Origin: Lysobacteraceae bacterium
GTDB lineage: Bacteria; Pseudomonadota; Gammaproteobacteria; Xanthomonadales; Xanthomonadaceae
DNA length: 64,000 bases
Reading direction: 5' to 3'
Assembly: GCA_003241895.1 (NCBI GenBank)
Contig: QBLY01000013.1
Location: forward strand, 18,627 to 82,626
A program made the translations under genes and the position numbers. Within the stretch, counting starts at the first letter, position 1, and the number at the start of each line of letters is the position of its first letter. Of this stretch, positions 1 to 8,232 are shown piece by piece. Under the pieces are notes generated by a model. It was not told the origin of the DNA, did no database searches, and saw only the letters and a program-made list of their open reading frames with translations.

Positions 1-329
1 TCGACGAAGTGGACGCCGCGCTGGCCGCAGGCGAACTGGTGTGCATCTTCCCCGAGGGCGCATTGACCAAGGACGGACAGATCGCACCGTTCAAGGGTGG
101 CGTGGAAAAGATCCTCGAGCGACGCACCGTGCCCGTGGTGCCGATGGCGCTCAAGGGCATGTGGGACAGCATATGGAGCAGGCAGGGCTCGCGCCTGCGC
201 CACCTGCGCCTGCCGCGCCGCTTCCGCGCACACATTGAAGTGGTGGCGGTGCCTGCCGTCGCCGGCGAAGCCGCCACCGCCGAGGCACTCGAGGCCACGG
301 TGCGAGCGCTGCGCGGTGACAGCGCCTAG
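1..329 (+). CDS. Acyltransferase (PlsC family), C-terminal fragment cut by window edge
   Basis: The reading frame is open from the first bases and enters from outside the window, so only about 108 C-terminal residues are visible. They contain the PlsC/LPLAT block III motif FPEG within LVCIFPEGALT, followed by a KGG and the VPVVPMALKGMW segment typical of 1-acylglycerol-3-phosphate acyltransferases. This enzyme class transfers an acyl chain to lysophosphatidate at the inner membrane. The tail resembles the C-terminal acyltransferase half of MFS-PlsC fusion proteins (lysophospholipid transporter/acyltransferase), but the fusion cannot be tested because the N-terminus and the HX4D motif lie outside. 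Confidence 0.75.
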   Translation, partial: DEVDAALAAGELVCIFPEGALTKDGQIAPFKGGVEKILERRTVPVVPMALKGMWDSIWSRQGSRLRHLRLPRRFRAHIEVVAVPAVAGEAATAEALEATVRALRGDSA

Positions 330-425
330 GCACTCGCTGACTTCGGTTGACCCTGGCCGGCCCCGGCCGCTAGCGTGGACCGGCAATGAGCCATGCGTCG
401 CAACGACGCAACCCCAGGGGACCCC

Positions 426-821
426 ATGTACTGCCAGAAATGCGGCCACGAAAATTACGATTCGGCTATCCAGTGTTCGGCCTGCGGCGAAATCCTGGTC
501 CCCGTGACCAAGCCGCCGGCGGACACCTTGCCGCCCCTGCCGTCCTATCCGCCGGCCCGGATGCACGTGGTGGGCCCGCCCAACCACCTGGTGTGGGCGA
601 TCCTGGCCACGCTGTTGTGCTGCCTGCCCAGCGGCATCGTGGCCATCGTGTACGCGGCGCAGGTGGACTCGAAGTTCATGGCAGGCGACGTGGCCGGGGC
701 CCAGTACGCTTCCGACCAGGCCAAGCTGTGGAGCTGGATTTCGGCCCTCGCCTTGCTGGTGATCGTCGTGGGCTATGTGATGCTGGCGGTAGTGGCCACG
801 CTCGGCAGCACGGTGCGTTGA
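426..821 (+). CDS. Zinc-ribbon CD225/dispanin-type small membrane protein
   Basis: 131 residues starting at ATG 426. The N-terminus is a zinc ribbon (MYCQKCGHENYDSAIQCSACGE, two CxxC knuckles), then a short proline-rich linker, then two hydrophobic segments. The first has the CD225-like pattern NHLVWAILATLLCCLPSGIVAIVYAAQV, followed by an amphipathic DQAKLWSW region and a second transmembrane helix near the C-terminus. Family members are small membrane proteins, mostly of unknown role in bacteria. The stop codon overlaps the TTG start of the next gene (TTGA), so the two are probably translationally coupled. Confidence 0.75.
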   Translation: MYCQKCGHENYDSAIQCSACGEILVPVTKPPADTLPPLPSYPPARMHVVGPPNHLVWAILATLLCCLPSGIVAIVYAAQVDSKFMAGDVAGAQYASDQAKLWSWISALALLVIVVGYVMLAVVATLGSTVR

Positions 822-1228
822 CGGCGCGGACCTGGCCGCTGATCGGCCTGCTGGCCGCGGTGGCGGTTGCGGCCGTAGTGCTCTGGCAGGTCGACCCGCA
901 CCAGGCCGGCAATCCGCTGCCGCCCTGTCCGTCGCTGTGGCTCACCGGGCTGCTGTGCCCGGGCTGCGGCACTACGCGCGCCCTGCATGCCCTGCTACAC
1001 GGCGACCTGCCCGGCGCGCTGGCGATGAATCCGCTGATGGTGCTGGCGCTCCCGCCGCTCGCCGTCCTCACTGCGCAAACGCTGCGGATACTGCCTTCAT
1101 CGCTGGAGCCACTGGCCCGGCGCCTGGGCGACGCACGCGCCTGGGCGATCGTATTGATCGGCTACGGCGTGCTGCGCAACCTGCCCTGGCCACCTTTCTC
1201 CTGGCTGGCACCGGGCGGCATGGCCTGA
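818..1228 (+). CDS. DUF2752 family membrane protein
   Basis: 136 residues with a TTG start overlapping the upstream stop. It has the DUF2752 hallmark CPGCGTTRALHALLHGD near residue 45, preceded by one transmembrane segment and followed by two more, and ends in a WPPFSWL segment. The molecular function of DUF2752 is unknown. Many bacteria encode it next to CD225/TM2-like small membrane proteins, as here. An earlier start is possible in the same frame, but the upstream sequence is the shadow of the preceding gene, so the coupled TTG is preferred. Confidence 0.7.
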   Translation: MTARTWPLIGLLAAVAVAAVVLWQVDPHQAGNPLPPCPSLWLTGLLCPGCGTTRALHALLHGDLPGALAMNPLMVLALPPLAVLTAQTLRILPSSLEPLARRLGDARAWAIVLIGYGVLRNLPWPPFSWLAPGGMA

Positions 1229-1262
1229 CCCCACGCGCTGCCCGGCACCCCTTGCAGCGCGG

Positions 1263-2141
1263 TCAGGTCGCCCAGCCGGCCAGCACCAGCAGCGCCAGCA
1301 CGCCCAGCCACAGCAGCAGGATGCGCCAGACCAGGCTCATCGCGTCGCGCAGCTCCAGCAGGTCGGGGGCCTGCGCGGGGCCATCCACCGCATAGGCGTC
1401 TTCCTCGGCCAGCTCGCTGGCGACGCTGGCGCGCGCGGCGGCGTCCAGGAAACCAGCGTCCAACCGCAGGCCCTGCGCGTGCCAGTCGCGCCAGGCGCTG
1501 AGCACGCGGTCGAAGTCGGCCGCCAGGGCCAGTGCGAAAGTCATCAGCTGAGCCACCGGCCAGTTCAGCACCGCCAGCGTGGTGCGGGCCAGGCCGCGCT
1601 GGCCCTCGGGCAGGCTGCGGCGCGCCTCGCCCTGGGCGCACAGCGAAATCAGGCGGTAGCCCAGCGCGCCCACGGCGCCCGCCACCAGGAACCAGAACAG
1701 CACGCCGAACCAGCGCCACAGCGCGCAGCGGAACACCGCGGCCACCAGCGTGGGGCCTTCGACCACCGGCTCACCGCCCTCGGGGAAAAGCGCCACGGCC
1801 GCCGCGCGGCGGGCCTCGGGGCCGGTGGCCTCGATCACTTCCTCCACGTCCAGGCTCAGGTCACGCGGACCCCAGGCGTACAGCAGCGCCAGCAGCGCAA
1901 AGCCGAAGGCGGGCAGGCCGTACCAGGCGTCGTCGATCAGGAACTGCGCGGCGCCCACGGCCGCCAGCGGCAGGCCGACGGCAATCAAAAGCCCCACCCG
2001 GTTGGGCCATTCGCCGCCGGTTTGCCGGCCCAGCCAGTGCAGCCAGCCGATGAACCAGTCGTAGCGGCGCAGCGACGGCAGCGACGGGAACAGGTGCCCG
2101 AGCAGGAGCGAAACAACGACGGCAATGAGCGCGGCGGACAT
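1263..2141 (-). CDS. ampE: AmpE-like regulatory signalling modulator
   Basis: 292-residue integral membrane protein of the AmpE/CobD-like superfamily. AmpE-type features are RYDWFIGWLHWL near residue 27, the segment LYAWGPRDLSLDVEEVIEA around residue 90, four to five hydrophobic helices and a C-terminal hydrophobic anchor. AmpE is an inner-membrane companion of AmpD in peptidoglycan recycling and beta-lactamase induction; its biochemical activity is not settled. No ampD is visible here. It is the last gene of the minus-strand run from DUF6776 to nudC, 39 bp after the nudC stop. Confidence 0.85.
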   Translation of the reverse strand: MSAALIAVVVSLLLGHLFPSLPSLRRYDWFIGWLHWLGRQTGGEWPNRVGLLIAVGLPLAAVGAAQFLIDDAWYGLPAFGFALLALLYAWGPRDLSLDVEEVIEATGPEARRAAAVALFPEGGEPVVEGPTLVAAVFRCALWRWFGVLFWFLVAGAVGALGYRLISLCAQGEARRSLPEGQRGLARTTLAVLNWPVAQLMTFALALAADFDRVLSAWRDWHAQGLRLDAGFLDAAARASVASELAEEDAYAVDGPAQAPDLLELRDAMSLVWRILLLWLGVLALLVLAGWAT

Positions 2142-2180
2142 GCCCTGATTCTATCCCCGAAATCCGTCGCCGCCGCAGCC

Positions 2181-3095
2181 TCAGCCCAACGGCTGGAAGC
2201 CGTCACCGACCTGTTCGCGCGCCTGCGACATCCATTCGTCTATCAGCCAGCGCGCTATCGACATCCGGGGCGACAGCTGCAGCTCGCCCGAGGCCACGGC
2301 GGCCTCGATGTCGGCCAGGCTGAACCAGCGCGCCTGTTCCAGTTCGTCGCCCACCGAAGGCTCCAGCGGCAGCGCCTGGGCGTGGAAGCCCACCATCAGC
2401 GCCGCCGGGAACGGCCAGGGCTGCGACGCGGCGTAGGCGCTTTCCAGCACGGGCACGCCGGCTTCCTCCATCACCTCGCGGGCCACGGCCTGTTCAAGCG
2501 ATTCCCCGGGCTCGACGAAGCCGGCCAGCACGCTCCAGCGCTTCGCCGGCCAGCTGGCCTGGCGGCCCAGCAGCAGGCGCTCGCCGTCGCTGACCGCGAC
2601 GATGATGGCCGGGTCGGTGCGCGGGTAGTGTTCCAGGCCGCAGTTGCCGCAGCGGGCGCAGTAGCCGCTCTTGCACAGGGCCAGGGGCTGGCCGCAGCCG
2701 CCGCAGAAGCGGTTGCGCTGCTGCCAGTGCAGCAGGGCCCGGGCCTGGGCCAGCGCAGCGGCGTCCAGCGCCGGCCACAGGTGCGCGGCCGACCGCAGGT
2801 CCAGGCGACCGGGCATCGGTTCGGGCAGGATTTCGTGCGGCAGGGCAAACCAGGCACCGTCGTCGGACAGGCCCAGGAAGCTGGCGGCGTCGGGCATCTC
2901 GGCCATCAGCTGGGAGCCAATCAGGAACTCGGGCGCTTCGGCGGTGCCGGGGAAACGGGCGTTGCCGTCCAGGTCCACCACCAGCACGCGGGCGCGGGCC
3001 CAGCGCACCCGGAGGTCGTCCGGGCGCTCGCGCATCAGTTCGGAACGGTCCAGGCCGGGACCGCGGAAAGCGTAGCCCGGCGGCGTGGCGCCCAC
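2181..3095 (-). CDS. nudC: NAD(H) pyrophosphatase / NAD-cap decapping Nudix hydrolase
   Basis: 304 residues. The central zinc ribbon uses C131, C134, C149 and C152, with the C-x2-C-x14-C-x2-C spacing of E. coli NudC. The Nudix box GFVEPGESLEQAVAREVMEE begins at residue 192, and the NADH-pyrophosphatase signature SQPWPFP is at residues 224-230. The enzyme cleaves NAD(H) to NMN(H) plus AMP and removes NAD caps from RNA in the cytoplasm. The start is GTG, 7 bp downstream of the erpA stop, so it is probably cotranscribed with erpA. All catalytic glutamates of the Nudix box are present. Confidence 0.95.
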   Translation of the reverse strand: MGATPPGYAFRGPGLDRSELMRERPDDLRVRWARARVLVVDLDGNARFPGTAEAPEFLIGSQLMAEMPDAASFLGLSDDGAWFALPHEILPEPMPGRLDLRSAAHLWPALDAAALAQARALLHWQQRNRFCGGCGQPLALCKSGYCARCGNCGLEHYPRTDPAIIVAVSDGERLLLGRQASWPAKRWSVLAGFVEPGESLEQAVAREVMEEAGVPVLESAYAASQPWPFPAALMVGFHAQALPLEPSVGDELEQARWFSLADIEAAVASGELQLSPRMSIARWLIDEWMSQAREQVGDGFQPLG

Positions 3096-3102
3096 GACCG
3101 GT

Positions 3103-3462
3103 TCAGGCCGAGAAGCTGCTGCCGCAGCCGCAGGTGGTCTTGGCGTTGGGGTTGCGGATGACGAACTGCGCGCCCTGCAGGCTTTCGCGATAGTCGACTT
3201 CCGCGCCCATCAGGTACTGCAGGCTCAGCGGGTCCACCAGCAGGGTGACGCCGTCGCGGCTGAGCGCCACGTCGTCCTCGGACTGCTGTTCGTCGAACTC
3301 GAAGCCGTACTGGAAGCCAGAGCAGCCGCCGCCGCTGATGAATACCCGCAGCTTCAGGCCCGGGTTGCCCTCTTCGGCAATGAGCGCCGCGACCTTGGCG
3401 GCCGCGGCGGACGTGAACTCGAGCGGTGCGTCGAGCTGCTGGTAGCTGGGATGCATTTCCAT
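3103..3462 (-). CDS. erpA: Iron-sulfur cluster insertion protein ErpA
   Basis: A-type Fe-S carrier that delivers clusters to apo-proteins. The body aligns with Erp[20 protein letters not shown] with the first cluster cysteine, then [15 protein letters not shown] with the two C-terminal cysteines. The frame extends upstream to a TTG at 3498 that overlaps the bactofilin stop (TTGA), adding the poorly conserved [13 protein letters not shown]. coli ErpA is 114 residues, so ATG 3462 (119 residues, given here) or ATG 3456 is preferred; neither has a clear ribosome-binding site. It lies between bactofilin and nudC on the same strand. Confidence 0.92.
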   Translation of the reverse strand: MEMHPSYQQLDAPLEFTSAAAAKVAALIAEEGNPGLKLRVFISGGGCSGFQYGFEFDEQQSEDDVALSRDGVTLLVDPLSLQYLMGAEVDYRESLQGAQFVIRNPNAKTTCGCGSSFSA

Positions 3463-3494
3463 GTTGGCCAAGATGGGCGCTCCGACCCCCTTAT

Positions 3495-3944
3495 TCAAGC
3501 GCTCTGTGCTTCGACCGTGGCCTTCACGCGCGGCGCCGACGCCGCTTCCGGGCCGGTGAGCTGCGCCAGCGGTGCGTCGGCGTGGATCAGGCGGCCGGTA
3601 ATCATGGCGCCGGCGGCCATTTCCACCACCTTGTAGTGGATGTTGCCGTTCACGCGCGCGTGCGCCGCCAGCTCGATCCGCTCGCTGGCGTGGATGTCGC
3701 CGGTCATGCGGCCGCTGATCACCACCACCGGCGCGCGGACCTCACCTTCGATGTGGCCATTCTCGGCAATGGTGATCACCGCGGCCGAGCCGTCGTCGGC
3801 GCTGACCTTGCCGTGGATGGTGCCTTCGACGTACAGGCCGCCGGTGAAGTTGATGTCGCCGCGGATGACGGCGTGCGGACCGATCAGGGTTTCGACGGCG
3901 TTGCCGCTGCCGGGGGATTTCTTCTTGTCGCCCATGCCTAACAT
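3495..3944 (-). CDS. Bactofilin (polymer-forming cytoskeletal protein)
   Basis: 149 residues: a short charged N-terminus, a repetitive beta-helix core ([54 protein letters not shown]) and a flexible tail. This is the DUF583/bactofilin fold, which forms nucleotide-independent filaments organising cell-wall enzymes or polar structures. A ribosome-binding site, GAGGAGA, precedes ATG 3944; ATG 3935 is an alternative. The gene is directly downstream of a membrane-anchored coiled-coil protein, whose stop is 1 bp before this start, suggesting a functional pair. Confidence 0.92.
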   Translation of the reverse strand: MLGMGDKKKSPGSGNAVETLIGPHAVIRGDINFTGGLYVEGTIHGKVSADDGSAAVITIAENGHIEGEVRAPVVVISGRMTGDIHASERIELAAHARVNGNIHYKVVEMAAGAMITGRLIHADAPLAQLTGPEAASAPRVKATVEAQSA

Positions 3945-3945
3945 C

Positions 3946-4677
3946 TCATTCTCCTCGTGGCGCCTCGGCCTGCCATGGAAAGGCCTGGTCCACGGTGCTG
4001 CCGTCCGCGCGCAGCTGCACGCGGACGCGTTGGGGGGTAAAGCCCTCGGGCAGCATGACGCTGCCTTCGAGCTGCTGGAAATAGCGGAACGAGAACGCCT
4101 GTCCGGGTGCGCCCGGCTTCTGTAGTAGATCTTCCCAGCGCAGGCTGCGCAGGCGGCCGCTGCTGACGCCTTCCACCGACACCCGCGCCTCGCCCTTGCT
4201 GATGGCGCCGCGGTTGAGGTTCTGGGTAAGGGTGACGGTGTAGCGCCACGTGCCGCCTTCCTCGGGCGTAAAGACCGCCTCGTGCACCGACAGGCCGCGG
4301 CGCTGGCCGGTGGCGCCCACCAGGCGCTCGTAGAAGGCGACGTCGGCGCGCAGGCCCGACACTTCCTCTTCGCGCTCGGCCAGGCTGGCCTGCACTTCGG
4401 TGTTGGCGCTGCGGCTGATCTGGTCGCTGCGGCGCAGGGTGGCCACGTTCTGGCGCAGCTGCTTCACCAGCGCCTCGGCCTGGGCCGCCCGCCTGGTGTT
4501 CACCGCGAGGCTTTCCTGCGCCTTGGAAAGGCCGGGTGCGGCGCGCATCGTGGCCCAGGAATACACCGCCACCAGGCTCAGCAGCCACAGCGCCAGGCCA
4601 ACGGCCAGCAGCACGCGCGCGTGCGGGCGATGCGGCACGATCACGAAGCGGGGCTTTTCGGGCGCAGGCGTACTCAT
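3946..4677 (-). CDS. DUF6776-type membrane-anchored coiled-coil protein
   Basis: 243 residues: a short cytoplasmic N-terminus, one transmembrane helix (about residues 22-42, VLLAVGLALWLLSLVAVYSW), a coiled coil (about 55-115, rich in Q/E/A/L) and a beta-rich C-terminal domain (YTVTLTQNLNRG, FRYFQQLEGSVMLPEGF). The biochemical function is unknown. Adjacency to bactofilin, with genes 1 bp apart, suggests a periplasmic or envelope partner of the bactofilin filament. The following 110 bp to the DUF4126 gene is a divergent intergenic region. Confidence 0.75.
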   Translation of the reverse strand: MSTPAPEKPRFVIVPHRPHARVLLAVGLALWLLSLVAVYSWATMRAAPGLSKAQESLAVNTRRAAQAEALVKQLRQNVATLRRSDQISRSANTEVQASLAEREEEVSGLRADVAFYERLVGATGQRRGLSVHEAVFTPEEGGTWRYTVTLTQNLNRGAISKGEARVSVEGVSSGRLRSLRWEDLLQKPGAPGQAFSFRYFQQLEGSVMLPEGFTPQRVRVQLRADGSTVDQAFPWQAEAPRGE

Positions 4678-4793
4678 CGGGGCGGCGGGGGCCGGGGAAG
4701 TGAGGGGACCATGAATGAAGCCGCGCCGCGGGGGCCAGCGTCAAGGCGTGGCATCACTATACTGTGAACTGCGTCACCCTCCGGGAGCCCGCC

Positions 4794-5393
4794 ATGACCG
4801 AAGCACACATTTTCGCCCTGGGCCTGGCCCTCGCCTGCCTGGCCGGCGTGCGCGCCTACTTCACCGTGTTCGGCGTGGGCCTGGCCGGCCTGATGGGCTG
4901 GGTGGACCTTCCCAGCGCGCTGCAGGTCACCACGTCGCCTTGGGTGATGGTGACCGCCGGCGCACTGGCCGCGGTGGAGTTCAGCGCCGACAAGATACCG
5001 GGCGTGGATTCGGGCTGGGACCTGCTGCAAACCCTGGCCCGCGTGCCGGCTGGCGCCTTCCTGGCCGCGGCCACGCTGTCCGACGACGGCCAGCTGGGCG
5101 GCGGCGCGCTCGCGCTGGGCGCGGGCGCCGCCCTGACCACCCACGCCATCAAGGCCAGCACCCGCGCCCTGATCAACGCCTCGCCCGAACCGCTGTCGAA
5201 CTGGACCGCGTCGCTGGGCGAAGATGCCGCGTCGCTGGGCGCACTGGCGCTGGTGTTCTCGCACCCGCTGCTGGCGCTGGGCCTGCTGCTGGCCGTGCTG
5301 CTGGCGTTCGCCGCAGGCGTCGTGCTGCTGGCGCGGTGGCTGTTGAGGCGCCGGTCGGCCGGCAAACCGGCCGGCGTGGTCAACGGTGCGTGA
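4794..5393 (+). CDS. DUF4126 family membrane protein
   Basis: 199 residues, strongly hydrophobic. It has the DUF4126 start pattern (LGLALACLAGVRAYFTVF), a helix with the segment VEFSADKIPGVDSGWD near residue 62, glycine-rich helices, and a C-terminal helix ending in RRRSAGKPAG. Members of this family have no proven function. ATG 4794 is preferred over the in-frame ATG 4764 because GGGAG lies 7-11 bp upstream of it. Confidence 0.75.
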   Translation: MTEAHIFALGLALACLAGVRAYFTVFGVGLAGLMGWVDLPSALQVTTSPWVMVTAGALAAVEFSADKIPGVDSGWDLLQTLARVPAGAFLAAATLSDDGQLGGGALALGAGAALTTHAIKASTRALINASPEPLSNWTASLGEDAASLGALALVFSHPLLALGLLLAVLLAFAAGVVLLARWLLRRRSAGKPAGVVNGA

Positions 5394-5512
5394 GCGCAGG
5401 CGCCGTTGTCCGCAACAACGGGCGATCATCGTTGGCTTCCTTACATGACCGACAACCGCCTGACAGCCGTAGGTCCGGGGGGCATAATCCAAGGCCAACC
5501 GGGGGCCATCCG

Positions 5513-8230
5513 ATGAATCCGCACGACGAGTCCAGACTCGCCGAACACCGCCACGCCTTCCTGCGCCTGCTGCCAAGGCGCGTGGAAATGATTGGCCGAC
5601 GGCTACACCGCTTCCTGCAGGACGGCTGGGACATCAACGGCCTGTCCCTGATGCACCACGACGCCCACTGGCTGGGCGAAGCCTGCAGCCGCCACGGCCT
5701 GGACGCCGCCGCCAGCCACTTTGCGCAGATGGAGGCGCTGCTGGGCGAAACGCTGGAAACCCAGACCCTGCCCGACCCGGGCCTGGGCGAACGCCTGTGG
5801 CACCTGGTCGAGGACATCGGCGACGCGGTGCCCTCAAGCGCGGAGCCCGGCACCGAAACCAAGGTCCCGCGCCAGTCCGACCATGTCGGTCGCGGCGAAA
5901 CCCCGCCCGCGAACTATTGGCGCCGCTGGGGCGACGACGCCCCGACCGCGCAGGCCGTCCAGATCAGCGAGCCCGAACCGGTTGAAGAGCCCGAGGTCAC
6001 CGCGCTTGAAGTCGCAGACGCGCCCAGGCCGGTTTTCGCGCCCCTGCTGACGCCGACGCCGGTTGCCGAACCGGCGGCCGAGGCGCCCGCGGCCCCCAAG
6101 CGCGCGGCGGAAAAACGCCGCCAGGCCAGCGCCCAGCCGGCGCCCAAGGCAGCGCCGCCCGCCGCCGCCCCGACCGCACCCATCGGCGCCGGTATCCGCG
6201 TCTACCACCTCACCGAATACGGCCCGCTGTCGCTGGAGCTCGACCAGCGCATGGAGGCCCTGGGCTACGAAGTGGAGCTGCTGGAAACCGCCGACGAACT
6301 GCAGGAGCTGCTGAGCGCCCTGCCAGCCCAGCTCATCCTGGTGGACGCCGCTTTCAGCGACCAGCTCGAAGGCATCGGCAAGGCCGTGCGCGAGGCCCGC
6401 GACCGCACCAAGGGACGGCTGTTGCTGGTGGCGCTTTCGCAGGCCGACGACATCAACCTGCGACTCACCGCCAGCCGTGCCGGGGTGGATTCGCTGGTGG
6501 TCGACCCCGACGGCGCTTCGGACGTGCTGCGCCGCCTCGCACTGCTGCTCGACCCGGGCAGTGAGGCGCCCTATCGCATCCTGATCGTCGAGGACGACCG
6601 CAGCCAGGCGCTGTTCGCCGAGGGCATCCTGCGCAACGCCGGCATGGAAACGATGGTGATCCTCGAGCCGCTGGACGTGCTGTCGTCGCTGCACCAGTTC
6701 CAGCCCGACCTGATCCTGATGGACCTGCACATGCCCAACGCCAACGGCATTGAGCTGACCGTGCTCATCCGCGACCAGGACGCGTTCCTGCACACGCCCA
6801 TCGTGTTCCTGTCGGGCGAATCGGACGAAGACCGCCACTTCGACGCGCTCGAGGCCGGCGGCGACGATTTCCTGTCCAAGCCCGTGCGCCCCAAGTACCT
6901 GATCGCATCGGTGAAGAACCGCGTGGCGCGCCACCGTGCGCTGGAAACCCGCCGCCAGCGCCGCCGCGGCAAGGACCACGACACCGGCCTGTTCAGCCGC
7001 GAAGAATTGCTTGAATCGCTGGACGCGCTGCTCGAGGACGCCAACGAGCGCGGTCCCGGCGGCGTGCTCTTCCTCGAGATAGAAAGCGTGAACCTGCTGC
7101 GCGACCGCCTGGGCCTGACGTCGCTCGAGCAGCTGCTGGCCAGCGTAGGCAAGCTGCTGGCCGACACCGCCGGCCCCACGGCGGCCGGTCGCTTCGGCGA
7201 CGGCAGCTACCTGATCCTGGACCACGAGCGCGACGAGGCCGGGCTTGAAGCCCTGGCCACGCAGCTGCGCGGCGCGCTGGTGCAGCACCCGTTCAACGTG
7301 CAGGGCCATCCGCTGAGGCTGCGCGTGTCGGTGGGCATCTGCGCCCTGCGCCACCGCTTCCACCACGCCGGCGAACTGCTCAACGCCGCCGAACGCATGG
7401 CGCGCGAGGCGCGCACCAACGACCGCGGGTTCAAGCGCTACGAGCCGCTGAAGCCCACCGAAGCCGCGCGCGAAGCCTCGCTGGTGAACCAGATCCGCGA
7501 GGCCATCGCACTCAAGAACCTCGAGCTGATCTACCAGCCGGTGGTGGCCGTGGCGGGCAGCGACGACTCCCAGTACCAGGTGCTGCTGCGCCTGCGCGGC
7601 GCCGACGGCAAGCTGCTGCCTGCCGCCGAAGTGATCCCGCTGGCCGAGCGCGGCGACTTCATCGTGGACATCGACCGCTGGGTAGTGCAGGCGTCGCTGG
7701 AGCTGATCCGCAACCGGCGCGCCGAGGGTCGGCCGCTGCGCCTGTTCGTCACCCAGTCGGCGCTGACCCTGGCCGACCCGTCGCAGGCTTCGTGGATGAA
7801 GGCCGAGCTGAGCGCGCACGACGTGCCGGGCTCTTCGCTGGTGATCGAGCTTCGGCTCGAGGACGCGGTGGTGCATGCCGCCACCGTGCGCCAGTTCTGC
7901 GACGCGATGGTGGACGACGGCGTGCAGTTCTGCCTGAGCCAGTTCGAGGCCGGGCCGAACATGGAATCGCTGTTCGACCAACTGCCGCTGAGCTTCGTGA
8001 AGCTGGCGCGCAAGTACACCGCCAGCGCGCTGTCGCCTTCGCTGCGCGACGAACTCAAGGTGCTGATCGACCGCTCCCACCGCCGCGGCCTGGAAGTGAT
8101 CGGCCACGGCGTGGAAGATGCCCAGGCGGCGGCGACACTGTGGATGAGCGGCATCGACTTCATCCAGGGCAACCTGGTGCAGCAGGCCGACCGGGGTATG
8201 GACTTTGATTTCCAGCAGGCGGTCCTTTGA
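5513..8230 (+). CDS. Multidomain response regulator: Hpt-like, REC-like, REC, degenerate GGDEF, degenerate EAL
   Basis: 905 residues. Order: an Hpt-like helical domain (residues 1-110, with DAHWLGEAC in place of HxLKG), an Ala/Pro-rich linker, a REC-like domain lacking the usual acidic set (about 225-345), a canonical REC (about 354-475, phospho-acceptor Asp in LILMDLHMP near 403, Lys in LSKPV), a GGDEF-like domain with RFGDGS at the active site (about 560), and an EAL-like domain where E-A-L is Q-V-L (about 689). The later EAL signatures are also lost (LSQFEAGPN, VKLARKY, VIGHGVE). It is probably a c-di-GMP sensor or protein scaffold rather than an enzyme. Its stop overlaps the start region of the hybrid kinase gene. 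Confidence 0.88.
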   Translation: MNPHDESRLAEHRHAFLRLLPRRVEMIGRRLHRFLQDGWDINGLSLMHHDAHWLGEACSRHGLDAAASHFAQMEALLGETLETQTLPDPGLGERLWHLVEDIGDAVPSSAEPGTETKVPRQSDHVGRGETPPANYWRRWGDDAPTAQAVQISEPEPVEEPEVTALEVADAPRPVFAPLLTPTPVAEPAAEAPAAPKRAAEKRRQASAQPAPKAAPPAAAPTAPIGAGIRVYHLTEYGPLSLELDQRMEALGYEVELLETADELQELLSALPAQLILVDAAFSDQLEGIGKAVREARDRTKGRLLLVALSQADDINLRLTASRAGVDSLVVDPDGASDVLRRLALLLDPGSEAPYRILIVEDDRSQALFAEGILRNAGMETMVILEPLDVLSSLHQFQPDLILMDLHMPNANGIELTVLIRDQDAFLHTPIVFLSGESDEDRHFDALEAGGDDFLSKPVRPKYLIASVKNRVARHRALETRRQRRRGKDHDTGLFSREELLESLDALLEDANERGPGGVLFLEIESVNLLRDRLGLTSLEQLLASVGKLLADTAGPTAAGRFGDGSYLILDHERDEAGLEALATQLRGALVQHPFNVQGHPLRLRVSVGICALRHRFHHAGELLNAAERMAREARTNDRGFKRYEPLKPTEAAREASLVNQIREAIALKNLELIYQPVVAVAGSDDSQYQVLLRLRGADGKLLPAAEVIPLAERGDFIVDIDRWVVQASLELIRNRRAEGRPLRLFVTQSALTLADPSQASWMKAELSAHDVPGSSLVIELRLEDAVVHAATVRQFCDAMVDDGVQFCLSQFEAGPNMESLFDQLPLSFVKLARKYTASALSPSLRDELKVLIDRSHRRGLEVIGHGVEDAQAAATLWMSGIDFIQGNLVQQADRGMDFDFQQAVL

Positions 8231-8232
8231 CC

